64,000 bases of DNA from Phylloscopus collybita (lineage: Eukaryota; Chordata; Aves; Passeriformes; Phylloscopidae): NCBI GenBank assembly GCA_027886175.1, contig JAJNNQ010000024.1:32715001-32779000 (forward strand), in the 5' to 3' direction. The translations under genes were made by a program, and so were the position numbers. Below the pieces are notes generated by a model. That model was not told the DNA's origin, made no database searches, and was given only the letters and a program-made list of their open reading frames with translations. Position 1 is the first letter of the stretch. Each line of letters opens with the position of its first letter. Positions 11,440 to 24,602 of this stretch are shown here, in pieces.

Positions 11440-12123
11440 GGTTCTGAAGGTAAAAGCAATTATGGTTAGATTTCTAATGGAACACAGTGGTCAACACATC
11501 TGAAAGCTGGCATCAGATCATGGTCTAATATGAGGATGGACACAAGCAGTGCAATAAATTAACCCATCTCTGAGCCCACTACACTTAGGACTTACCTGTG
11601 TAGCTTTGCATTCCTTTGAGCCTGGTGGGAAAAAGAAGATGCAAGATATTTGATGGGTTTCTGTGGTTCCAGATGCTGCCTAGATGGTTTCCAGGCCACC
11701 CAATGCAGTGCAGACACTCATGTTGGGCAGTGTGTCTGGCATCACTTAGAAAGAGCTCTCAAATGGAAATGGTTTTTGTTTAGATCCAACAAATTAATCT
11801 GAGGTTATTAGCCACAACAGGACACCACCCTGACAGACATTCTTCTGTCATGCAGAAGATGATTTCAGATGGCTTGTGAGTTCAGGTTTGTATTTATTAC
11901 TTGGTGCTGCCCTCTAGGGCTGAAACAGCTGTCCAGTTTCTCATTTCCTCCCTTCCTTCTGCTAAGGAAAACCCACTTTACACAGGTCTTCCCACTGGTT
12001 TCTCCCAGAGCCACAAGCCTGAACTGTTGCAAGGTAATTTTCCTGTTGTTGAAATAATATGCCAAAGAGCTGGGCTCTTAACACCTCGTTTGCTTTGCAA
12101 TGCACCCTGAAACGGGAGGCATA

Positions 12124-12233
12124 AATCACAGAATCAGAGAATCACAGAATGGTTTGGGTTGGAAGGGACCTTAACAATCCTCTGGCTCCAACCCCTCTGC
12201 TATGGTTAGGGACACCTTCCTGCAGACCAGGTT
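12124..12233 (-). repeat. CR1 LINE 3' end
   Basis: Repeated ATCACAGAATCAGAGAATCA, then CAGAATGGTTTGGGTTGGAA and CTCCAACCCCTCTGCTATGG, a short CR1 tail in minus orientation. Confidence 0.9.
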
Positions 12234-13875
12234 TCTCATTTAGCCATGAAAATGCTATGAAAAGACAACATGATTAGGTGCAATGGATAGAAAAATCCAT
12301 GTTAAGCTCCCAAGAGAACAGTCTGTCAGTGAGACAATCACAACCCCATACAGGTTCCCCTTGACTGGGCTCTTGTCAGGCTCATTTTGACCATCTTCCC
12401 TCAAGAACGTCATGTCTTGAGCTTCCCTTGCCTGGAGCTGGCTGCAGTGCTGATTTTGGCATGCTTCCTGGGCTCAAGCTCTCTATCTGCAAGCCCCTTG
12501 GGGTGAGCAGGGGACTTTAGTTGAAGCTGGGGACTTCTGTGGTGTTCAGAGGTTTAAATTCCTTTCAGATACTCTGTGTTTAGAGTTTGCCTTGTCAGCA
12601 GTGTGTAGTAGCGCTTGCAATGCACAGACACTTTTGCAAGACAAACCTCAAACATTTGAGGCCTCCATGAGAAAAAAAAGATATATTTTTTAAAAATAGG
12701 ATATTTTGATTTAATTTAGAGATAGACTACTAATATCATGCCTGTAATGAATAGCAACAAGTTACCAGGATGACTGCAGCTTCATATTTTCTACACATGG
12801 ATGTTCAGAGCACTTTGGGAAGTTTGGGTTTGCAGGGATAAAAATAGCAGAAATTTTGTTGGTTGTGCTTTTTAAAAACCCAGCTCAGTTCTTCAAGCTG
12901 TTTTAGCTGAGTGACCAAACAGTTGTGCCAGGTGAACTGTGAAGAAGAGCCTGGACAGAAACAAATGCCAAACCAGGAGGGAAGGGCATGCACTGATTCT
13001 GCTGCTCAGGACTTTGCTTCATTAAAATCACAGCCAAGTCAAGTCTGCATACCAAAATAAGGACTCCTACATCTCCTCCAAGCCCCACACGGCTTTTCTC
13101 CTGTATTTTCAAGCTGCTGCCTTTCTCGTTTCTCACTCTGTCCTCTCTCTACTTGCACCTGTGTCAAGTGTTTAGCCAACAGAATTTCCCCACCAGAAAT
13201 TAACATTTTCAATTAAATGGATACATGGGGTTTTACCCAGATTCTCTATTTTATTCACCTTTCCCCCCTGCCTCTGCTCCTCTCTACAGGAAAGAAAAAG
13301 AAAATAAAGTGACAATTGCATGAAATCCACCAGGCCGGAGACGTGCTGAGCGAGGGGCTGGGTGAAGGGACAGTAGGAGATGGGAAAATGAAAACACTTG
13401 TATCAGCAGAAAGTGATTTGCAGATTAAACTATCTGACCATGAAAACAAACTATCTCCCTGGAAAACACAGTTCCCGGGAAAACTCAAATTCAGGAACTA
13501 AAATATAATGTTTTCTCACATTATTGTAGGGCAGCAAAAAGAGAGAAGAAAAAAGGCTTTTAATTCAGCAATTTGTTTTCATTGACAGTGGCATCAGTAT
13601 CTGGGAAAAGATTTATTCAACTTATGTGATCCAAGAGGAGGAAAAATGAGGTGAGGATAGTTACTTGTGATAGATCTGATTGCATGATACTGATACCCTT
13701 CAGTCCATCCATGATTACATTAGTAAAAGGTAAAGTACTGATACAATCACTGAAATGGAAATATCTACTTTATAAAGGGATTATTTGTGAATTTCTGCCA
13801 CTGAAAATTAAAGGAATTTCAGCATTTTAGAGTAGTAAGTTGATTTTAAAGTTGAAATTATTCCATCTTAGTGAA

Positions 13876-13920
13876 AAACAAACAAACAAACAAACAACAA
13901 ATAAACCAAACCACAAACAA
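13876..13920. repeat. (AAAC)n-rich simple repeat
   Basis: Runs of AAAC/AACA units degenerating to AAACCAAACC. Low complexity, no coding value. Confidence 0.85.
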
Positions 13921-14099
13921 ATTTCTGCTGTTGTGGAAAACCTAACTTTTGATTCTATTTAAGGAAACATATCTGCACTTTCATCAAAAATACTTTTATC
14001 AAAATACAACAGGGTTTGGCTTTATAAATTTATCTGTGACTTTTATATAAATAAGTATTTTCTAAAACTTTATCAGTTCCAAATACTGTCTAAGTGTTA

Positions 14100-15180
14100 A
14101 TTCCTGTGGTAACAATCCAGATGCAGCAAAACCCTCTCGGTAAGTCATTGTTCACCCAAGGTGACATTCAAGCTGTCAGGATCTTAAGAGTAGCACAACA
14201 ATGCTGCCATCTCACACCTCGTGCTCCAACAGGGAGAGCTCAATGACAGTGCCGAGAGTAAGAAGAGCAGAGGAGCCAAACAGCCTTTTTCCCGTTTTAC
14301 CCGGGGGCTGTGTGATTTGCCCAAGGCTGGTTTAAGATTCAGTGGCTGGGAGCTGGGCGAGTGGCATTTAATCAGTGTAGGAGGCTGATCTCTGCAGCAC
14401 TCCTGGTTCGGAGCACTACAATGCAGCAATTCCACAAACGGACTAAAGTCCTGTAAAGAAAGAAGAAATACCCAGACACGTCCCCATCATTCGCTACTGC
14501 AAACACAGAGAATAATAACAAACCTGGCGTATAACAGCTGCATTGTTCTAAACTAATCGGCGCCTCCTTAAGTATAAGGGATCTGACTCGCTGCAGCGCA
14601 AGTCCCTGATGGGTTAAACATACAGCTGTGTGGATAGAGCCATCTACACAGCGTGTTTAGCCAGTTCCTCAGCCTATCCACAAACACGCTATATTTTATT
14701 TATACAGTACCTTCCTCGCCCGTGTGTTACTTTTAAAGGCTGCAGCTCTAAGTCACCAGAGCCCGCATCTCTCCTGCAGTCAAAAGCTCAACTTTCCAGC
14801 ATGCTGCCAGGTTCGCATGCATCTCCACATACCTGCTCTGTGGCTGGAGGAGAAGGAGGAGCGGGATTCACCTCTGCTTGCAGCCTTCTGTCTCACAGAC
14901 TCTCCCAGCAGCCTTTCCAGGGCAAGTCGAGGAAGAGTTTCCTTAGGGAAGTCGTACCTCTATTGCATGCCAGCTGACTAAAACTCTGTGAGCTCCGAGA
15001 GAAGTTTGAAGTCACAGGGAAAAAAAATGCTCCCCATAGACTGGTCCGTGAATTCATTCCTTTGCAGTCACGATCTCTCATGTATTCCCAGGCTCCCACA
15101 AGCATGTGAATACATACCTCCGTAATAGTTTTAAAATGTGCGTGTCCTCTGCGCTCCTCTTTATTTTCCATCTCGACCAT
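14100..15180 (-). promoter_or_regulatory. Possible LRRC32 promoter/5'UTR-exon region
   Basis: By eye this stretch has more CpG and GC than its surroundings and lies 3-4 kb upstream of the predicted leader exon. Minus-strand donor-like GTATGT sites occur at 14832-14827 and 15117-15112. No TATA box or start site can be assigned. Speculative. Confidence 0.2.
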
Positions 15181-17600
15181 TCAGTCCTGGCTTATTTCCT
15201 GCAGTTTCTCAGCTGGTAATTACGCTCCTCTTGTACTGACACATGAAGCAGTCTGTAAATTCCACAAAAAAGATCCCCTCTGCAGTCTTTGCAGACACAT
15301 GCTTGTCTCTGAAGTCATCTGTGCCTGTCCCACAGCTGTCAGCTTGCAGATTCCCAGGGGACGACTGAATCAGGGGCACTGAGCTGGTTGCAAACCCAAA
15401 ACTCCAAGTCCATGCAGAATGGGATGCACAGGAAAAGAAAAGAGTGTATGGGAGGGAAGCTTCACTGTAGGGACAACACATATATTTGGTTTTCCAACAG
15501 CTCAGTTGTGTCTCTGTGGGGCAGCAGTGGGATGACCAAACACACCCTTGGGGGAAAGGATAAATTCAATTTAATGCTCGAATGGGAAATAATGTAAATG
15601 CCTTCCAGTAAGGGCAGTGGGATGGACTTTTCCTTCTTTTCCTTGGATGTGAAGCTCTCTTTTATTTCAGAGGCAATGCAATTGTGTAAACCAGTGGGGT
15701 ACCTGCGCATTGCCTGTGTTGTCTTTTAGACATGCCCTGGCTCCAGGGCAGGGGTGCATTGGCCTCTGCGTGATAGTTTGCAGCAGTTCAAACCTCTGAG
15801 AGAGCTTGGCCAGCTCCACACTGGGTGTCTCAGGACCAAACTGAGTGTTGGGTTCAGCAGCCAAGGCACAGCCCTACCTGGGCCACCCCACCAGGGCGCT
15901 CCTGCAAGCGTCAGAGACCAAAGCAAACCTCCCAGGGACCACTGCAAATCTTCTTCCCTGGATGCATGAAGAGTATCTCAACTGAGTGACCTCCTGCCTG
16001 AAGGAGAGTTTTGCCTTCAGCGTTGTGTGTTTCCCCCTCTTTGCACTGACATCTGCCATTATGGACAAGGATTCTGGATGGACCAAAAAAAAGGGGGCTA
16101 CTGATTCCCTTCTACTGGACATCACCAATTCTGTCCAACTTTCCTGGACCTGTTTATTAAAATCAGATAAAACCCATGTCTTTCAACAGCATGTGCCACA
16201 CCACTTTGTGGATTCTGCTAAACACAGGCTGGCTCCTCTGCCACAGGTTACTGTTCTTTCTCTTTAGCACACCAGCTCCTGACAGGGTTACTTCAGATCT
16301 GCACTGCACTTCGAGATTCAAGATGAAAATGTCTACAGATGTGAAAAATGTGGTTTGTTACATGTTGCAATGAGTACATTTTGCATGTGTTACTGCAATA
16401 AGAATGTAACAAGGACAATCAATTTAAAAGTAATGTGTACCTTCTGGCAAAGAAGTAAACAATAGTGATATGTGTTCTTAATTATATCATGTATGATAAT
16501 GAACATGTATAGCTGTATCTGCGTATTTTTTGGAGGCCAAATGGTTTAACAATTTGTAGGTGAACTATTTCTCATTGACTTCTCTTGGCAACAGAAGCAG
16601 ATTTGGAGGAGTTTGCTTGTGTACAACAGCTCCAAAACCTTATTGAGGACCTCAGAATAGCACTTATATAGAACATAGGTGGTCCAAAAAATACAGCACG
16701 GTATCAGTGAGTGAGCATGTGGTCTGAAAGTCTCAGTGATCCTGTGCTGTGCCTAAAGTAGGAGTCCACTATAGCTCTACCTTGTGGCACCATGCCTCGT
16801 GACTGTGGTGGTGCTATTTGGTTTGGCATCAGCTCGACACTGATGTGTAGATGTCCATCTCCCACCCAAGCTGCACCTCCCCTCATGGCCCGTGCTACCT
16901 TACCTGGCTGGGACTGACAGAAGGAGGTCACTGACTCCCTTTCTGTAATCACACCAGGGCAACCTGATGTGCAGGTGGATGTGACAGCAGCCAACCCTGG
17001 AGGATGGCTGCATTCGTGCTGCTCAGAGATGTGGGGCCAGTTGTATTGTCCAGGTGGTGCATGGCTAGCTAAAGGAAAATGCCCGGTCACAGAAAGTATA
17101 GGAAGTTTTCTGACGATGAGTTTCAGGCTTACATGGAAGCAGAAGAAATTATTCACACAGATGCTGCTGCTGTTAGATGTCTGTCTCTGGTGTGTGGGCT
17201 GCAGAAACTTGGGTCAGCCAATGGTTGATACCCAGTGACACCTGAGTTCTGATGCTTCCCCAGTTACATCTCCCAGTAAAGGTATCTCTCTGATGCAGAC
17301 CCTGCAGGAAGCCACAGAACTACACCCAGTTTGGAGAGAACAAGCTGGTTTTGTGGGAAAGGGTGCCCTTGGGAGAGCTAACCCTCGGTGGGATTGATTC
17401 TGGATAGCTGGCTTGTCTGACAGCGTTGATGCACCCAAGCATACCCATGAAAGAACCTGAGGTTGCAAGGAGGGACACCACACCCTGAAAACTTGCAGGA
17501 CCTTGCCATGAAAACTGCTTACAAGCACCCAGTCCTGTGACAATCTCTGCTGGTATCCACCATGCACAAATCCTACACACCTCCATGCTGAGGTGTGGCA
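15181..17600. other. Intergenic, no recognised gene
   Basis: Scattered open frames up to 150 codons, none with recognisable domains, and no clear repeat. Confidence 0.45.
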
Positions 17601-17628
17601 GGATGTGGCAGCCAGCAAATACCACTTG

Positions 17629-17629
<1 letters not shown>

Positions 17630-17659
<30 letters not shown>

Positions 17660-17912
17660 CCCAAAAAAAACCAAAAAAACCAAAAAAACCCCCAAAAAAC
17701 CACAAAAAAACAACAAAAAAACCCCACCAAAAACAAAACAAAAAAACCCAAAAAAAACCCAAAAACCAAAAAACAACAACAACAAAAAAAACCCAAAAAA
17801 ACCCCCAAAACAACAACAACAACAAAAACCAACCAAAAAAAAAAACCAACCAAAAAAACCCAAAAAAACCCCCAAAAAACCAACAATAACAACAAAACCA
17901 AACAAACTCCAA
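17630..17912. repeat. Long A/C low-complexity tract
   Basis: About 280 bases made almost only of A and C (CAAAA, CCAAAAAA, CAACAA units). It creates long spurious antisense frames of Phe, Trp, Gly and Val. Confidence 0.95.
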
Positions 17913-20900
17913 AAAGCCAGAGGTCAGTTCTGTGTCACACAAAGTCAACCCTGGGCCCTTTCCTTCCCTTCTAACTGTCACGGGATTCCCACATTTCCAT
18001 GGGAGAGGTGAACAGGCTTGGTTTGTGGGGCTGGCATGGACACAAGCAGTGCATGAACAGAAGGAAAAATTCCCAGCTATTGAGATGCTCCAAGACATCA
18101 CTGCCAGTACAAGCATCGTTATCTTGAGCTGACGATACCCCAGCTTTTTTAGAAATGACACTTAAAAAAACCCCCAAAACCCCAACAAAACAGCCAGGAA
18201 GACAACTGGCTGGTTTTAGTAACTTGTAAAAGATTAGAAGTTGACCATGTGCTCACCTCACAGTTAAAATAAGTTGTATCTTGTCAACAAGATGCCCATC
18301 TTTAATTACAAATTATATTTTCCCAGCCTAAACAAAGTTTGATGTTTATGCTCTATACCTCTGAGTCTGATTATAGCCTCTTCTTTTTAAAAAAACACAT
18401 GAGAGTGTTTTTTGACTCTTGAACAAGAGTTCCAAGACCTTTGCTCTAGCCACTCTTTTTCTGTTTCTGCTGTTGTTGTTAAGGGAAGTTTGTTGTTGGG
18501 ATGATGCTTCACACACTGGTGCTGATACAGGTGGTGAGCCCAACAGTGAAGTTGTCCTGGTCACCAGGTCAGCTGTGATTCCCATCTCAGGCCTCATCAC
18601 ATGGAGCCTGCAGATCTCAGAAGCTGTGATTTTAGCTGAACTCATAAAAGATGTTGCTCCTGGTGTTTCTCCAGACTATATTTGTGTCAGTCCTGTTTTG
18701 TACCAACCATAACCTTCCTCAGGTCCCCATGGCAGGATAAAACTGCATGTCCAGTTCCCATGGGACACTCCACATTTACTAAACCAGATGTGGCCAGCTA
18801 TGAAGGCGTTAGCTGCAACCATGTTATGATGCAGTGATTTGAAGGTTGGATGAAGTCCTGGCTCATCTGGTTACTCTTGGGTGCCAGGGTCCTCAAACAC
18901 TGCTTGAAGCCTAGGCAGACAGTGCCAGAAGATTGAGCAAGAAAGCAAAACTCACATAATGGTGCAAAAAGACATTCATGGAAGCCCTGAGAGATGCTAT
19001 ACATCACTTGGAGTGGCAGATATGGTGGAGACTCCCAGCATAAGCAGGTATTGCCACAGGATATAGATGAGGTGACTTTGGTGGTAAGAGTCTTCTGCAG
19101 AGTCTTCTGAGTGAAGATAACACAAACAACTTGGGGAGAAAACAATGCCTGATGGGAGGGGCTTCTGGGGCTCATGGCAGTGAGGCAGTAAGAGAAAAAA
19201 GAGGGAAACCATGTGGGAAAGTCTCCCAAATGAGGAAGCTCATATGACAGGAGATGCAGAGATTTTCATAATTTTGGGGGAGTTGAAATGGTGTAAATGG
19301 AATTTGTGTTTGTATTATGGGGGCTCAAAACAATCTCCAGGCTACTCTGGCTTTATTTTCCAAATCCTCTGGTCCTCTGACATGCACCATCCTTCAGTGA
19401 GACTTTGAGCTATAGCTTGCAAGTGCAAAGTCAGTAGTTGAACATCTCAAGAAAACAAGAAATAAGGGAAGAGACTTTCTGCCTTCTACTTGCTCATCTC
19501 CAATGGTTGAAGGGAGCCTGCATCCTGATTTTTGAAGTGTCTCTGGGGTTTTCCTGCCCTCTGCTAACTTCTCCAGGGGTGTCTTCTAGCCTGTGCTTGA
19601 AACATTCCAAAGCTTTTATCAACAGGTTCAGGAAACTGTGCTGCATGTGACAAATCTGATTTATCTTGAAATACAAACCAAATGAAATTGCTGTAGTTTC
19701 TCTTGCAAATATTTCCTATATCTCTGCTCCACATTGCAATAGCAGAAGGATCAATGAATCTGGTGCCGTGGAACAAGCTGAAAAACAGTTTGCTCTGTCT
19801 TCTGTGCTAATGGGGCTAAAGATCATGTTTCTCTCTAAATCTCCGCTTAATTTAAAGCGTGTAATAGCATCCATTCTTTCTCCTTCTTGTTTTCTTTTGG
19901 TTGGTTGAATGAAGAAAGTTGGACTCTCTCCCCAGCATTTTCAGTCCCTACTATTGAATCAGACCTTACAAAAATTACTCTTATTTATCAACCACCATCT
20001 AAATAATGAATTATCCTTTTTTTGTTGTCCCTTCTTTCCACCTCTTTACCATGTTTTTTTTTTTTTTTTGGGATAGGTGGTGTTCTACTGCTGTGAAGCA
20101 ATAGTGAATTGATTACTGGCATTATATACTGGCATAATATATATAATTATATATATTAATATATATATATTATATAAAGCCTTGGAGGTGATCAAGATAC
20201 AGGTAATTTTCAGCTCTTGCAGAAAAGTATTTCACAACAGTTAGCAGAGAATATTATATATGCTGTGTTTTGCTCCTTCTACTCTGTTTTTTAGGCAAAT
20301 GCTGAAAAAAAGAAGGTTGGAATCATAGAGAGGGAAATGAGTTAGAAATGCTCTATTTTTGTCATGTTTCTTACACCCTTTGATCTTTCCCACAGCCCCC
20401 CCCCGATCCATCACTACGTCATCACTTACTGAAATCATGGGGGTTTTTTTATAGCCCACAGTGGGATTCTGGGTTGTTTCCAAAATGTCTTTGCTTACAG
20501 TGTGTTAGCTTTTCTTGAATAATCTAACTCCCACCCCCAATGATGTATTTTGGACTTTATTTTTTTTTTTAATGAAGAAAAAAATATTGAAACCCTTATT
20601 TAATTCCTTCAGGGTTCTTGCTGAGCTACAACAAGCATCATGAAAGCTCTGTGTGAAGTGTTCTGGGTGGAACATACTGCTGGAGGAGAAAGGTACCTGT
20701 ACCATCTAACAAACCCTCAGAACCAAGTGATGAAACAACGGATACATTGGGACACACAGGAGGATATTGGAGTTATTTCAGTGGAGACAGAAAGCAGACA
20801 TAAGACAACAATCTGAAAGAAAAATCCTGCTCATCTATTTCTTTGTTTGATTTTTCAAAACACTGTAGGCATAATTTGCTTCTGAGCATCTCCTTCCAGA

Positions 20901-22149
20901 TTTCAGAACAGGGGTGCACCTCAGATAAAACTTTGAGTCCAGTGCTTGGGCCACAATTCCTGAAAGTTTAGCACATTGAATGGTGAAATAGGGGGAACAC
21001 AGAAGCACAGTTATGCTCAAACATGTACCACTTACCCCCTGCCAAGCCCAGGTGGGAGTAGTTATGGCATTGAAGAGCTGAGTAAACTCCTGGTCTCTTT
21101 TTTCTCATAAAAATTTGTAACCCCAGAATGATGTCATAGAGAAAAAGATAAGATATATTCATCAAACATAGACAACTGCAAGGTTGGGACCTATCAAATG
21201 AGCCACTAATCTTGATATCCTCCACAGCTCAGGGAGGGAAATGAAAGCCTGTCTTGCTCATGATTCATCTAATTGTCCAGCAGATGAGTCACCCCCACAA
21301 GCTCTGACTTTCTCTTGTGAAGATGAAGGGACTGGTGCGTGACTACTGCAGACATAGATTCAGAATTAAGGGAAATTAATCCCTCTTGTCATCAGGAAAC
21401 AGAAAACTGGTTCATTCTAGGGTTGTGAGTATACATCCTGCTGGTAAATCCCAACTTTCCAGCCCAGGCTGGATATAACAATCCCTTAAAATACTTTTCA
21501 GGTTTCCTTGAGTGAAGCCACTTGGGGATGGTATTACAGGATTTGCTACAAACATTATAAGCAATTCTGCCACTCTGTTGTTGTTTTGAGGGTCTGACAT
21601 CCACCATCCCATTGAGCAAAGCCTGGAACAGGATTCCTGCCCTGAGGGGCCTCTGCACCTCCATAAATTTTCATCTCCTTGAACACAATTTGAAAGATCT
21701 TTGATTTGAAATCGGGATGAAACTTCTGGATAAGATTGTCCACCCCTTTTTCTCCTCAGGTCAAAGGCACTGGGTTTTAGACAATGATCCTTATGGATCT
21801 CATGACCCATAATATCTAGAAGGTCTCTCTATGCCATATCATAAGCATCTCCTGGTTGCAGGTATGTGCTTTTAAGGATTTGCTTTCTGGCATCGTGACT
21901 TATGTATTTTTATCCTCTCCACAGCATGAGTGGAAAGAGAAGCTCTTCTTTGCTTGTTGCACCTTTCCAAAAGCTCCTAGGACTCAGGACTGTGACAGTG
22001 GACACACTGGTTCATATTAATATTGCTAGATTTAGATCTCAGACAGACAAACAAAACAAAAACTAGCCATCACACTGTGAAATACAAGGTAGTTGAAAGG
22101 GTTGAGATTCAGAAAAAAAACATTTTAGCAGGTCCTCTTGCAATAGAAC
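17913..22149. other. Intergenic, no recognised gene
   Basis: No coding exon recognised. It contains a T-run near 20046-20061 and an AT dinucleotide-rich patch (about 20138-20176). A 143-codon minus-strand frame at 18798-19229 has no recognisable domain. Confidence 0.45.
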
Positions 22150-22334
22150 AAGAGGTTTAAAGGGGTTTTAAACTAAAAGTTGGTTGTTTAGATAGTAGGA
22201 AGAGGTTTTTTACAGTGAGGGTAGTGAAACACTATCACAGGACGCCCCACCCCTGCTCATTGCAGGAGGAGTGGACTAGATGAGTTGAATGGTCCCTTCC
22301 AGCCCAGACTATTCTATGATTCTATGATTCTATG
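22150..22334 (+). repeat. CR1 LINE 3' end, internally deleted
   Basis: Weak CR1-like start, then AGTGGACTAGATGAGTTGAA and TCCCTTCCAGCCCAGACTAT, with a terminal array of TTCTATGATTCTATGATTCT, the signature CR1 terminal repeat, in plus orientation. Confidence 0.88.
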
Positions 22335-22983
22335 ATAAGAAAGTCATTGGAGATGGCCAAAGAAAAGGCTGGTGATGTCCTTCTGGGCACTGAGCAATTC
22401 GTTCATTGACGGGTGCAGGGAAGCACAGGACAATTAATTTCCGTATTCTTTGCCTGCCCTCTGGTGGTGAATGGATGCTGCTTGGTTGAATGCACACAAC
22501 TACATTTATATGTACACATATGTGTATGTATATACACATGTAGGCACAAATGCATTGACATATGCAGCATAAAATGCCTACATCTGAATTGAACCTTGAA
22601 TTTGAGTGTTACAGATGTGAGCACTAGTTAGCTGTCCTCATTGGCTGTGGTTGGTCTTTTTAATGCTGAAGGTTTTCCCGTGATTGTGTTAAAATTTAGT
22701 TCTGCTAGAATATTTTAGAGTGACAATAGTAGGAGTTACAGTGAAATATTTGCTCCAGCTTGAGAAACCAGCAAGGTCTTTTCCTGTCTATAAATAAACT
22801 CTGCAGAAACCAGGTGAGCTGTACAAAATCAAGAGCAAAAGGTTTTTCCAGGACCAGCTCTTATAGCAAATAAAGGACAGCAAAAAAGATAACTGCTGCA
22901 GCATGGATGTCCCTTTCCCTACACAGTGACAATCTGGGATAGCAGGAGGCCACAGAGAGAATGGCAAAAACTTGGAAGACATA

Positions 22984-23110
22984 TACTCACAGAATCAAAA
23001 AAATATTCTGAGTTGGAAAGGATCCACAAAGACATTGAGTACGACTCAGGGATCAAATCCACAGCCTTGGCATTTTTAGCATAATGCACTAACCCATCTA
23101 GTTGATCTCT
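22984..23110 (-). repeat. tRNA-Ile-derived SINE with CR1-like tail (TguSINE1 type)
   Basis: Read on the minus strand: a tRNA-like head (GGGTTAGTGCATTATGCTAA, then AATGCCAAGG and a degenerate B box GGATTTGATCCC) runs into a tail reading CCTTTCCAACTCAGAATATT and TGATTCTGTGAG. Head and tail order match the songbird TguSINE1 family as I recall it. Confidence 0.75.
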
Positions 23111-23689
23111 GAAGTACTTCTTCACCCTTGGTGAGGTTTTTTGGGGTTTAGCAAGGATTCAACCTCATATTTCCACTAGTGTACCCTTGTAGCTTCAAAG
23201 AGCAGAAGGATTTGCCATGCTGCCCTTCACAACTCCTAGAAAACTCCAGCACCTGGGCATGAGACAATGAGAATAAATGCATTCAGCACTGCAGCTTTCA
23301 GGACTCAGACAAATATAAGATGTATTGGCTGAACACAATGTTCCAGCATCGTCTCTTTGGATGACCTATTGCAGTGGGAATGGCACCAAAGGTGATATTC
23401 ACATTGATGGGCTTTGTCTATGTCCAGAGGGAAGTGAAATAGAAAAACTTTCTGTCAACACCTTAATTCACCACTCAGTGCTTCCAAGTGAAACTACAGA
23501 TTTCTCCTCAGGGAAAGGGAGAACAGCCTTCAGTCCTTGGAGCCATTGAGATCTTCAACCCCTTCTATAGATTATTATCCTGATTATACATTTGCCATGG
23601 AATTTGTTTTGATGCTATGCACAGGGATGGGCACACTGTGTCTCTGGGTCCCTGCAGCATTAGGCAACATGGGTATGATGTCCACAGTC

Positions 23690-24215
23690 ACAGGCTCCCC
23701 AGGGATGTGGCCCCAGCCCCTTCAGATCCTTTTCTGCTGGACAGCTTTTCAGCCACTCTTTCCCCAGCCTTTAGCACTGCCTGGAGTTGCTGCAACTAAA
23801 ATTCAGGACCTGGCACTTGGCCTAGCTGGACCTCAAAAAATTTTCCTCAGCTCATTGATCCAGCCTGTCCAGATCCTTCCTGCCCTCCAGCAGATCAGCA
23901 CTCCCCCTCAACTTGGTGTCATCTGTGAATTTACTGAGGGTGCCCTCCATCCCCTCATCCAGAACACTGATATAGATATTAAGCAGCACTGGCCATGATA
24001 CCAAGCCTTGGGAAACACCACTTGTGACCAACTGGTTTTAAATCTATTAACCATCACACTCTGGGCTTGGTCATCCAATCAGTTTTCCACACAGACAAGA
24101 GTACACCTGTCCAAGCCATGAGCAGTTTCTCCAAGGGAATGCTCTGGGAAACAGTGCCAAATGCTTTACTGAAATCTAGATAGGCAATGTGAAGCTGGTT
24201 CTTCTCAATGCTTAG
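23690..24215 (-). mobile_element. CR1 LINE fragment with reverse-transcriptase remnant
   Basis: On the minus strand a broken frame reads AYLDFSKAFGTVSQSIPLEK, the conserved reverse-transcriptase block of CR1 ORF2. Further along, plus-strand wording such as CAACTTGGTGTCATCTGTGA and TGGACCTCAAAAAATTTTCC is the complement of CR1 ORF2. Multiple stops and indels make it an inactive fossil. Confidence 0.88.
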
Positions 24216-24602
24216 GCCTCCCATTATTTCAGATGTGAGGAATGATTTGGTGGAAATCTCACAGGGTACGAAAACTATTGTCCCAGCGGAACTATGTTCC
24301 CATCTGGGGAAATTCTTCACTCAGTTCCTTTCCACCTGCCCACCTTCTGCTGGCTGGTTCCTCTCCACACACAGTGTTGGACAGTATGAAACACAAGGAC
24401 AAAAGTACAGGGATAGAGAGGAAAAGGTTTTCAGGCTGATCCCTCCATAGCTTGAGAAATGGACCTCCCTAGGTCACCCTGCAGGATGAACTGAAGTCTC
24501 GGACCCACCATGAGTATCAGGTTGTATTTGCCTCTTGTCCTGTCTGTGTTGCAGTCCTGACAGGTGCAGTCAGGCAGAGAAACCTTGATGACATGAATAA
24601 AT

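Larger units (their letters stand above)
11444..14100. other. Region upstream of the LRRC32 leader exon
   Basis: Apart from a CR1 fragment at 12124-12233 and an (AAAC)n tract near 13876-13920, only short open frames without recognisable features. It should contain a 5'UTR intron of LRRC32, because the leader exon begins at a splice acceptor rather than a promoter. Confidence 0.4.

Noticed and set aside
17214..18161. 315-codon minus-strand frame rich in Phe, Trp, Gly and Val, resembling a multi-pass membrane protein
   Set aside because: Most of it is the complement of the A/C low-complexity tract. Several frames are open there at once and no family features appear.
18798..19229. 143-codon minus-strand frame
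   Set aside because: No homology features, no codon or splice evidence, and no paired exon nearby.
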